From NCBI GenBank assembly GCA_004296815.1, contig SCVT01000027.1, positions 1 through 10,377 on the forward strand: a stretch of DNA of 10,377 bases, given 5' to 3'. Within the stretch, counting starts at the first letter, position 1, and each line of letters begins with the position of its first letter. Source of the stretch: Reyranella sp. (GTDB lineage: Bacteria; Pseudomonadota; Alphaproteobacteria; Reyranellales; Reyranellaceae). A program made the translations under genes and the position numbers. The notes under the pieces were generated by a model. It was given only the letters and a program-made list of their open reading frames with translations, made no database searches and was not told the DNA's origin. Below, one piece after another: positions 1 through 6,274 of this stretch.

Positions 1-1142
1 GTGGCGATCAGGGGACTGAAGCCGCCGACGACGCCCAGGGTAACGTTGTAGCCGAGCGCAATGGCGGTGCAGCGGATCTCCGCCGGCACGGCCTCGACCA
101 TCATGGCGGGCTGGCCGCCGAGGAAGCCGCCGACCGCCAGGACGAAGCCGAGCTGGCCCAGCAACACCAGCGCCACGTCGCCCTGGTGCATCAGCCAGAA
201 GAACGGCAGCGCGCCCACCACGCCCAGCCCCGCCGCGGCGAGCATCACCGGGCGCCGCCCGTAGCGGTCGCTGAGCCACCCCATCATCACCATGACGGGC
301 AGCAGCACGACCATGCTGATCGAATTGATCTCGAGCGCCTTCGCCGGCGCGATGCCGTCGGCGAATTGCAGCCAGCTCACGATGTAGACGAACATCAGGT
401 AGAAGCCGACAGAGTTGAACACCGACAGTCCCGCCAGCCGCGCGAGCAGCGGGCCGTGGTTGCGCACCGTGTCGAGCAGCGGCGAGCGGCCCTTGCTCTC
501 CTGACGCGGCGCTTCCTGCACGTGCCGCCGCAGCACGACGCCCGCGATGCCGACGACCAGACCCAGCAGGAACGGAATGCGCCAGCCCCAGCTCTCCAGC
601 GCCGGCTCGCTCATCACCGAGGCCAGCAAGGCGCCGGTGGCCGAACCCAGCAGGATGCCGGCGACCGCACCACAGCAGCCCAGCGCGCCGATCAGGCCAC
701 GGCGATTGGCCGGAGCGTGCTCGATGATGAAGATGATCGAGGTCGTGTACTCGCCGCCGACCGACAGGCCCTGCACCATGCGCAACACGGTGAGCAGGAT
801 GGGTGCTGCGATGCCGATCGCCTGGTAGTCCGGCAGCACGCCGACGAGGAAGGTCGGGATGGCCATCGCCGCTACGGAGACGGTGAGCGCCGCCTTGCGG
901 CCGAGCTTGTCGCCGATCGTGCCGATCAGGGCACCGCCGACGGGCCGCATCAGGAAGCCTACGGCGAAGATGCCGAAAGCCGCGAGCACCTGCGCGACGG
1001 GATCCTGGCTCGGGAAGAAGGCACGGCCGATCGCTGCGGCGAAGTAGCCGTAGACCGCGAAATCGTACCATTCGAGAACGTTGCCGATGGCACCCGCAGC
1101 GATGACGCCGCGGGCGTTCTTGTGCCCCGCCGCGTCAGCCAT
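1..1142 (-). CDS. MHS-family MFS proton symporter (ProP/ShiA-like), C-terminus beyond window
   Basis: This is an inner-membrane secondary transporter of the metabolite:H+ symporter branch of the major facilitator superfamily, whose members import organic acids or osmolytes with protons. The 380 visible residues begin with the branch hallmark GNVLEWYDFA (20-29). They continue with the loop 2-3 motif GDKLGRK (77-83), RMVQGLSVGGE (121-131), the second-half copy GWLSDRYGRRP (288-298) and ALGYNVTLGVVGG (362-374). Hydrophobic segments match roughly ten of the twelve expected helices. MHS proteins usually have about 430 residues, so some 50-60 C-terminal residues lie off the left edge. The ATG at 1142 was chosen because it lies just before the conserved N-terminus and overlaps the monooxygenase stop by 8 bases (ATGGCTGA), indicating translational coupling. 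The substrate cannot be read from the sequence; the partner gene suggests a carboxylate or ketone-derived compound, which is inference. Confidence 0.93.
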   Translation of the reverse strand, partial: MADAAGHKNARGVIAAGAIGNVLEWYDFAVYGYFAAAIGRAFFPSQDPVAQVLAAFGIFAVGFLMRPVGGALIGTIGDKLGRKAALTVSVAAMAIPTFLVGVLPDYQAIGIAAPILLTVLRMVQGLSVGGEYTTSIIFIIEHAPANRRGLIGALGCCGAVAGILLGSATGALLASVMSEPALESWGWRIPFLLGLVVGIAGVVLRRHVQEAPRQESKGRSPLLDTVRNHGPLLARLAGLSVFNSVGFYLMFVYIVSWLQFADGIAPAKALEINSISMVVLLPVMVMMGWLSDRYGRRPVMLAAAGLGVVGALPFFWLMHQGDVALVLLGQLGFVLAVGGFLGGQPAMMVEAVPAEIRCTAIALGYNVTLGVVGGFSPLIA

Positions 1143-2640
1143 ACACGAAGGCCCTGTCGTCGAGGTCGATCGCCGGGAAGATGTTCTTCTCGCCCCAATA
1201 GTCCTGCGTGTGCTGCCACTCAGGCTTGTCGCCGCGCTTGGGCAGGAGGTGGATTCCGCGCATCAGGTATCCGGGATTGAAGTTCTCCTCGTCGATCCAG
1301 GGCAGGATCTTCATGTCCTTGTCCTCGGGCCGGAAGGCGACCTCGACCTTGCGCGCCTGCTTGCCTTCCATGTGGCCGAGCAGGCGGCAAACGAAGTCGG
1401 CCACGAGGTCGGCGCGCAGGGTCCAGCTCGCGCGGAAATACCCGAACACCCAGACCATGTTGGGCACGCCGGTGAACATCATGCCGCGATAGGTGACCGT
1501 ATCTGCGAAATCGAGCGGCTTGCCGTCGACGGCGAAGTTGATGTCGCCCATCACGCTGAGGTCAAAGCCCGTGGCGGTGACGACGATGTCGGCTTCGAGC
1601 ACCTTGCCCGACTTCAAGAGAATGCCCTCGGGCACGAAACGGTCGATCTCGTCGGTGACGACCGAGGCCTTGCCGCTGCGGATGGCGCGGAACAGGTCCC
1701 CGTCGGGGACGAAGGCGATGCGCTGCCGCCACGGCCGGTAGCTCGGCAGGAAATGCGGATCGAGCGGATGATCGGGCCCGATATAGGCGCGGACGCCGGC
1801 CAGCAGCTCCTCCCTCACCTTGTCCGGCTCCTCGAAGGAGCGACGCGTGAACACCGACTGGTCGCGCAGGATGCGGCGGCGCACGATCTCGTGGATCCAC
1901 GACTCGTCGACCTCGAGCTGGCGCAGCGTGTCGGCGAGGTCGTTGGCGTTGCGCGCCGGGATGAAATAGGTCGGCGAGCGCTGCAGCATGGTGACGTGGC
2001 CGCTCGCCTCGGCAATGGCCGGGATCACCGTGGCCGCCGTCGCCCCGGAGCCGATCACGACCACCTTCTTGCCCGCGTAGTCGAGATCCTCCGGCCAGGT
2101 CTGCGGATGGACGATGCGGCCGTTGAAGGCGTCCATGTCCTTCCATTCCGGCGTGTAACCCACGGAATGGCGGTAGTAGCCCTGGCACATCCAGAGGAAG
2201 TTCGCCGTGAAGCGCACGGCCTCGCCCGTGTCGGTGCGCACGCCCTCGACCGTCCAGAGCTTGTCGTCGCTCGACCAGGAGGCCGTCTCGATGTGATGGC
2301 GATAGCGGATATGGCGCGCGAGCCCGTTCTCCTCGATCACCTCGTTCATGTACTCGCGGATATCGGCGGCGGGCGCGATCGGCTTGCCGGTCCACGGCTT
2401 GAAGCGATAGCCGAATGTGTAGAGGTCGCTGTCGGAGCGGATGCCGGGATACTTGTGGGTGAGCCAGGTCCCGCCGAAGCTCTCCTGCGATTCGAGCACC
2501 ACGAAGCTCTTTTCCGGGCTCTGCTTGGTCAGGTGGTAGGCGCCGCCGACGCCGGAGATGCCTGCGCCGACGATCAGCACGTCGAAATGCTCGGTCCGGG
2601 CGGCGGCCGGCCGGCTGGCGAGAGTGGCGGTGTCGGGCAT
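1135..2640 (-). CDS. EthA-like FAD/NADPH Baeyer-Villiger monooxygenase (class B flavoprotein)
   Basis: The 501-residue product is a cytoplasmic flavin monooxygenase that should use NADPH and O2 to insert oxygen next to a carbonyl (ketone to ester) or to oxidise a sulphur atom. The FAD dinucleotide motif GAGISG is at 25-30, GGTW at 56-59 and YPGIRSDSDLYTF at 64-76. The Baeyer-Villiger fingerprint FxGxxxHxxxWP is intact (F172, G174, H178, W182, P183). The NADPH-binding GSGATA is at 197-202 and TATGFD at 355-360. From memory, stretches such as YPGIRSDSD, HPQ.WPEDLDY and ASWTL.ADLV.FVCRLL are shared with mycobacterial EthA (about 489 residues), so length and motifs both fit; AlmA-type alkane monooxygenases are related. 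The start at 2640 is preferred because the FAD motif follows within 25 residues and a GAGAAAGAG ribosome-binding sequence lies upstream. A longer reading to 2901 would run antisense through the neighbouring hydrolase gene with Arg/Ala/Pro-rich, non-conserved sequence. Its stop overlaps the transporter start. Confidence 0.95.
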   Translation of the reverse strand: MPDTATLASRPAAARTEHFDVLIVGAGISGVGGAYHLTKQSPEKSFVVLESQESFGGTWLTHKYPGIRSDSDLYTFGYRFKPWTGKPIAPAADIREYMNEVIEENGLARHIRYRHHIETASWSSDDKLWTVEGVRTDTGEAVRFTANFLWMCQGYYRHSVGYTPEWKDMDAFNGRIVHPQTWPEDLDYAGKKVVVIGSGATAATVIPAIAEASGHVTMLQRSPTYFIPARNANDLADTLRQLEVDESWIHEIVRRRILRDQSVFTRRSFEEPDKVREELLAGVRAYIGPDHPLDPHFLPSYRPWRQRIAFVPDGDLFRAIRSGKASVVTDEIDRFVPEGILLKSGKVLEADIVVTATGFDLSVMGDINFAVDGKPLDFADTVTYRGMMFTGVPNMVWVFGYFRASWTLRADLVADFVCRLLGHMEGKQARKVEVAFRPEDKDMKILPWIDEENFNPGYLMRGIHLLPKRGDKPEWQHTQDYWGEKNIFPAIDLDDRAFVYG

Positions 2641-2690
2641 GGGAAGGCTCTTTCTCGGCTGGTACGCTGGCCCCACAGTCTTGCGCGAAC
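2641..2690. promoter_or_regulatory. Compact divergent intergenic region between monooxygenase and hydrolase genes
   Basis: Only 50 bases separate the starts of two divergent operons, so promoters for both must overlap here or lie inside the opposing genes. On the minus side a purine-rich GAGAAAGAG sits about 7 bases before the monooxygenase ATG and serves as a ribosome-binding site. On the plus side the bases before the hydrolase ATG (TTGCGCGAAC) show no Shine-Dalgarno match. I see no convincing -35/-10 pair and no clear operator palindrome. The geometry suggests co-regulation of the two units, but that is inference from the spacing alone. Confidence 0.4.
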
Positions 2691-3704
2691 ATGACCGCCG
2701 AAGCCAGCCCCCGATTGTCGCGATCCGGAACCCGCCAGAAGACGGCCACGGTCCTGATCCTGCTGCTCTCCACGATGCTGGGGCTGGCGCTCGCCGAGGG
2801 GCTGACCCGCCTGTTCCTGCCGGGCTTCGATCCTTCAGGCCAGTTCGACTTCTCTCATCATATGGGCGATCTCGTGCTCGGCCCGCCCGGCACGGAGACA
2901 CGGCAAGCCAAGAACACCGGCGACTTCGACGTCCTGGTCCGCATCAACCGGCACGGCTTGCGCGACGACAACGACATCGCGACGGCCGCCGCCGGCGACA
3001 TCGTCGTGGTCGGGGATTCCTTCGCCTGGGGTTGGGGCGTCGAGGCATCGCAGCGTTTCTCGGATCTCCTGCAGGGCCTCACCGACCGGCGCACCTTCAA
3101 TCTCTCAACACCGACCGACATCGAGGGATACGCCGCCCTGCTCGCCTACGCCCGCTCGCTCGGCGCCGGGGTCGGCCAGGTCGTGCTCGCGGTCTGCCTC
3201 GAAAACGACCTCCGGGACTACGCGGCCACACCCGCCGCAAGCCCAGGCGGCGGCTTCGATCTCAAGGACTGGCTGGCACGGCATTCGGCGGCCTATGTCC
3301 TGCTCACGACGATCGTGCACCGGACGACCTGGCTCCGCGACGCCGCGGTGCGGCTGGGCCTCGTCGTGCCAAACCTGGAAGGCATCGCTCGCCACGAGGA
3401 CGATCCTGCGAGCATCGATGCTTCGGCGGATCGCCTGCAGGCGCTGGCCAAGCAGTACAGGCTGCTGGTGGTGCTGATCCCCTCGCGCGCGCTGTGGGTC
3501 GGCGGCGACCGCGCCGTCGAGGACCGGCTGCACCGGGCCTTCGTGGCGGCGCTGCGCAGCCGCGACATCGACGTCCTCGACCTGCGGCCGTTTTTCGAAG
3601 CAGGCGGCGCGCCGCTCGGCTATCACTTCGCCAACGACGGACACTGGAGCCCGCGCGGCCATCGGCTTGCCGCGGACGCCATCAGCCAGCATCTCGCCCG
3701 CTAG
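2691..3704 (+). CDS. Membrane-anchored SGNH/GDSL-type hydrolase-like protein
   Basis: The 337-residue protein has one N-terminal hydrophobic segment (about 19-37) after a basic stretch (R8, R11, R15, K17), which predicts a signal anchor with the catalytic domain in the periplasm. The domain carries SGNH landmarks in order: VVVGDSF with nucleophile candidate S110, an END triplet with N172, and ANDGHWSPRGH, where D316 and H318 would complete the triad. The segment RINRHGLRDD (84-93) resembles the N.xGxR region before the nucleophile block in SGNH proteins linked to polysaccharide O-acetylation (AlgX/AlgJ-like), though no MBOAT acyltransferase gene is nearby. Members hydrolyse or transfer esters; the substrate here is unknown. 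It is the first gene of a probable operon, ending 10 bases before the GMC dehydrogenase. The ATG at 2691 keeps the anchor intact but lacks an obvious ribosome-binding site; M29 is an alternative that would cut into the membrane segment. Confidence 0.82.
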   Translation: MTAEASPRLSRSGTRQKTATVLILLLSTMLGLALAEGLTRLFLPGFDPSGQFDFSHHMGDLVLGPPGTETRQAKNTGDFDVLVRINRHGLRDDNDIATAAAGDIVVVGDSFAWGWGVEASQRFSDLLQGLTDRRTFNLSTPTDIEGYAALLAYARSLGAGVGQVVLAVCLENDLRDYAATPAASPGGGFDLKDWLARHSAAYVLLTTIVHRTTWLRDAAVRLGLVVPNLEGIARHEDDPASIDASADRLQALAKQYRLLVVLIPSRALWVGGDRAVEDRLHRAFVAALRSRDIDVLDLRPFFEAGGAPLGYHFANDGHWSPRGHRLAADAISQHLAR

Positions 3705-3714
3705 AGAGTAGACA

Positions 3715-5319
3715 ATGCACGACAAGGTCGACGTCCTGATCATCGGCTCCGGCGCCTCGGGCGCGGCCGCGGCGTGGAGCCTCGCCGACACCAAGATGCG
3801 GATCCTCTGCCTGGAACAGGGAGACTGGGTGAAGCCGACTGACTATCCGACCAACGGGCGCGACTGGGAAGCGCGCCTGTTCAGCGACTTCGCCATCAAT
3901 CCCAACCGCCGCAACCGGCCCACCGACTATCCGATCAACGATGCCAACTCGCCGATCAAGGTGGTGAACTTCAACGGCGTCGGCGGCAGCACGATCATGT
4001 ACACCGCGCACTACCCGCGGCTCCATCCCTCCGACTTCCGGGTGAAGACGCTCGACGGCGTGGCGGACGACTGGCCGGTCGACTACCAGACGCTGGAGCC
4101 GTTCTTCGCCGAGAACGACCGCATGATGGGCGTCGCGGGCCTCGCCGGCGACCCCGCCTATCCGCTGCATCATCCGCCGATGCCGCCGCTGCCGCTCGGC
4201 AAGTCGGGCCAGCGCTTCGGCCGCGCGCTCAACAGCCTCGGCTGGCACTGGTGGCCGTCGGACTCCGCCATCGCCACGGTCGAGTACGACGGCCGCGCGC
4301 CCTGCATCAATCTCGGCCACTGCACGCCGGGCTGCGCCCAGGGTGCCAAGGCCAGCACCGACATCACCTACTGGCCGGCGGCGATCCGCGCCGGCGTCGA
4401 GCTGCGCACCCACGCCCGCGTGCGCGAGATCACGGTCGGCCCCGACGGCATGGCCACCGGCGCGATCTACTACGATGCCGAGGGCAAGGAGCATTTCCAG
4501 CCGGCCGAGATGGTGATCGTGGCCTGCAACGGCGTCGGCACGCCGCGGCTGCTGCTCAACTCGACCTCGGCGAAGTTCCCCGACGGCATCGGCAATTCGA
4601 GCGGGCTCGTGGGCAAGAACCTGATGTTCCACCCCTTCGCGCTGACCTACGGCTATGTCGACGAGCCGCTCGACGGCAACCACGGCCCGCCGCTCAACCT
4701 GTGGAGCCAGGAGTTCTACGAGACCGACCGGAGCCGCGGCTTCGTGCGCGGCTACACGCTGCAGCTCCACCGCGGCACCGGCTCGATCGTCGAGGCGATC
4801 ACCAGCACGCTCGCGGGCCGCCTGCCGTGGGGCGAGGACCATCACAAGGTCTACCGCGGGCTGCTCAACCGACGGCTCGGCATGTCGACCATCACCGAGG
4901 ACCTGCCAGAGGAGCACAACCGGGTGACGCTCGATCCCGTCATCAAGGACTCCAACGGCATCCCCGCCCCGCGCATCGACTACACGATGGGCGAGAACAC
5001 GCGGAAGATGATGGAGCACGGTGTCGCCCGCTCGAAGGACATCCTGGCGGCCGCTGGCGCTACGAACATCGGCGTCGAGGCGCCGATCCTGAACGGCGGC
5101 TGGCATCTCATGGGCACGGCACGCATGGGCACCGATCCCGAGCGCTCCGTGGTCAACGAATGGGGCCGCAGCCACGACGTGAAGAACCTGTTCATCGTCG
5201 ACGGCAGCATCTGGGTGACGTCGGGCGGCGTGAACCCGACCTCGACCATCCAGGCGCTGGCGCTCTACATCGCAGACTCGATCAAGACGCGGCTGAGCGA
5301 AGGGACCCTGTTCGAATGA
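3715..5319 (+). CDS. GMC-family FAD dehydrogenase, predicted [3Fe-4S] cluster
   Basis: The 534-residue flavoprotein should oxidise an alcohol or sugar hydroxyl. It resembles the large subunits of gluconate 2-dehydrogenase and bacterial FAD-glucose dehydrogenase. The ADP-binding motif GSGASG is at 11-16 with acidic E34 for the ribose, and the second GMC signature NGVGGST is at 87-93. The catalytic pair is H464 (in GGWHLMGTARMG) and N507 (in GGVNPTSTIQ). Cysteines 197, 203 and 207 form C-x5-C-x3-C, the spacing I recall for the [3Fe-4S] ligands of Burkholderia FAD-glucose dehydrogenase. That predicts electron transfer to an acceptor protein or quinone rather than direct use of O2. No signal peptide is visible; the FAD motif begins ten residues from the start. 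A GAGAG sequence six bases before the ATG at 3715 supports this start. The stop overlaps the next gene as ATGA, so the two products are probably made together. The substrate is not identifiable. Confidence 0.93.
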   Translation: MHDKVDVLIIGSGASGAAAAWSLADTKMRILCLEQGDWVKPTDYPTNGRDWEARLFSDFAINPNRRNRPTDYPINDANSPIKVVNFNGVGGSTIMYTAHYPRLHPSDFRVKTLDGVADDWPVDYQTLEPFFAENDRMMGVAGLAGDPAYPLHHPPMPPLPLGKSGQRFGRALNSLGWHWWPSDSAIATVEYDGRAPCINLGHCTPGCAQGAKASTDITYWPAAIRAGVELRTHARVREITVGPDGMATGAIYYDAEGKEHFQPAEMVIVACNGVGTPRLLLNSTSAKFPDGIGNSSGLVGKNLMFHPFALTYGYVDEPLDGNHGPPLNLWSQEFYETDRSRGFVRGYTLQLHRGTGSIVEAITSTLAGRLPWGEDHHKVYRGLLNRRLGMSTITEDLPEEHNRVTLDPVIKDSNGIPAPRIDYTMGENTRKMMEHGVARSKDILAAAGATNIGVEAPILNGGWHLMGTARMGTDPERSVVNEWGRSHDVKNLFIVDGSIWVTSGGVNPTSTIQALALYIADSIKTRLSEGTLFE

Positions 5320-5759
5320 CGACCGACACCCTCACCGACGCCGAGCTGCGCGACCTCAAGGCACTGGTCGCCGAGATGATCCCGGCTAGCATGACCTACG
5401 AGGTCCCGGGCGCCGACGACGAGGCGATCTTCGCCGACATCGTGAAGAGCCTCGAGCGCGATACCGCGGACGCACGCACCTCCCTCCGTCTCCTCTTCGA
5501 GCTCGGTGGCGGCAGCTTCGCCGATCTCGACGCCGCGCATCGGCACGAGATCGCAGCGACCTTCAAGGTGCAGGGCGGTGCTGCGCTGTTCGCACTCAAT
5601 CGCGTGGTGCTGCTCTGCTACTACCGCGACGATCGCGTGATGCGCTCGCTCGGCCAGGAGCCGCGCTCGCCCTTCCCCAAGGGCCACGTCGTGGAACAGG
5701 GCGACTGGTCGCTGCTCGATCCGGTGAAGAAGCGCGCGCCGTTTTGGCGGCGCATGTGA
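5316..5759 (+). CDS. Gluconate_2-dh3-like small subunit of the GMC dehydrogenase
   Basis: The 147-residue protein starts inside the stop of the GMC gene (ATGA) with AAGGGA ten bases upstream. Its N-terminal half (LRDLKALVAEMIPAS, then VPGADDEAIFADIV) and its C-terminal YYRDDRVMRSLGQEP followed by FPKGH resemble the gluconate 2-dehydrogenase subunit 3 family, known as the small or gamma subunit that stabilises GMC dehydrogenases and, in exported complexes, carries the Tat signal. Here there is no twin-arginine motif or hydrophobic leader, so the complex is predicted to stay in the cytoplasm unless exported otherwise. The one cysteine (C101) gives no cofactor motif. Family assignment rests on short conserved blocks and on position, so it is less certain than for the GMC subunit. 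The gene ends three bases before the stop of a convergent lipoprotein gene. Confidence 0.78.
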   Translation: MTTDTLTDAELRDLKALVAEMIPASMTYEVPGADDEAIFADIVKSLERDTADARTSLRLLFELGGGSFADLDAAHRHEIAATFKVQGGAALFALNRVVLLCYYRDDRVMRSLGQEPRSPFPKGHVVEQGDWSLLDPVKKRAPFWRRM

Positions 5760-5762
5760 GGC

Positions 5763-6101
5763 TTACTGTCCGCGGGCCTGCAACACGAAGCGCAGGGCCC
5801 GGAAATCCGAGTCGCGCATGATGGACGCGGTCACGCGCGGATCGCCGTAGGGATTGCTGACCGCGATAAGGGCGTTGGTCTCGGACTGGCAGGACAGGGC
5901 CGCCGCTGCGGCGATCGCCTGGGCACTGGAGTTGTTGGCGTCGGCCGGCACGACATGCTTGGAGAGGCAATTGTCCCGCGCCTCGTAGGCCCGGTTGATC
6001 TTGTGCATCAGAGAGGGATCGCTCCAGCCGCCGGCCTTCCAGGCGCTCGCCTCCTCGCAGGCCGCGAGCAGCAACGGCAGCAACAGCACTACTACCCGCA
6101 T
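5763..6101 (-). CDS. Small hypothetical lipoprotein
   Basis: I do not recognise a family for this 112-residue product. It begins with a short signal peptide (R2, then a run of V, L and P) ending in a lipobox, L12-A13-A14-C15, so C15 should be lipidated and the mature protein has about 98 residues. E16 follows the lipidated cysteine; the absence of aspartate at +2 favours outer-membrane sorting under the usual Lol rule. Two further cysteines, C45 and C71, could form a disulphide in the periplasm. The mature part is largely helical in character with an Ala-rich stretch (61-69). The start at 6101 gives a complete lipoprotein signal, and AGGAG lies 11 bases upstream, slightly far. It is transcribed away from ccoN across a shared spacer, and its stop is three bases from that of the convergent dehydrogenase subunit. 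A role in respiration is only suggested by position. Confidence 0.8.
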   Translation of the reverse strand: MRVVVLLLPLLLAACEEASAWKAGGWSDPSLMHKINRAYEARDNCLSKHVVPADANNSSAQAIAAAAALSCQSETNALIAVSNPYGDPRVTASIMRDSDFRALRFVLQARGQ

Positions 6102-6274
6102 TGTTTCTGCATCTCCTGCCGTCTACCGTGCCGAACCAGGCGCCTCAGGACTGACTACCGCAGCGCTATGGCACGACGCAACGCCCAGCGGGTTACTCTG
6201 GCTTTACTGCCGCAGGGTATCCACACAAATATCGTGTATTCTACGTCTAGGGTTTCGATCGAGCGGGGGAAGCG
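6102..6274. promoter_or_regulatory. Divergent promoter region, small lipoprotein / ccoNOQP
   Basis: This 173-base spacer must carry promoters for ccoN (plus) and the lipoprotein gene (minus). It is visibly more A/T-rich near 6193-6260 than its surroundings. An inverted pair ACAC-N7-GTGT lies at 6223-6237 and a direct repeat TTACT occurs at 6193-6197 and 6204-6208, 11 bases (about one helical turn) apart. On the minus strand TAGAAT (6243-6238) is close to a -10 element but has no good -35. I find no TTGAT-N4-ATCAA FNR/FixK-type box, which usually controls cbb3 operons. GGGGGA at 6265-6270 is the likely ribosome-binding site of ccoN. Confidence 0.5.

Noticed and set aside
186..1280. A 364-codon open frame on the plus strand opposite the transporter gene
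   Set aside because: The product is dominated by Arg, His, Asp and Ala repeats and lies antisense to a clear MHS transporter; it is a GC-rich shadow.
2663..2685. A sigma-54-like promoter (CTGG...TTGC) before the SGNH gene
   Set aside because: The GG and GC elements are 12 bases apart rather than the required 10, and the site would lie almost on the start codon.
1081..2694. A 537-codon open frame on the plus strand across the monooxygenase gene
   Set aside because: It is antisense to a gene with complete FAD, NADPH and Baeyer-Villiger motifs. Its product is rich in Ala, Arg, Gly and Val without recognisable domains, as expected for the reverse strand of GC-rich coding DNA.
2641..2901. An N-terminal extension of the monooxygenase to an ATG at 2901
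   Set aside because: The extra 87 residues are Arg/Ser/Pro-rich, lie antisense to the start of the SGNH gene, and precede a canonical FAD motif that already sits near the ATG at 2640.
3682..5175. A 497-codon open frame on the minus strand opposite the GMC dehydrogenase
   Set aside because: The low-complexity Ala/Arg/Asp/Val product has no family motifs, whereas the plus strand encodes a full GMC enzyme.
5737..5749. CGCC-GTTTT-GGCG hairpin near the end of the dehydrogenase small-subunit gene as a terminator
   Set aside because: The stem is only four base pairs, lies inside the coding sequence, and is not followed by a T-tract.
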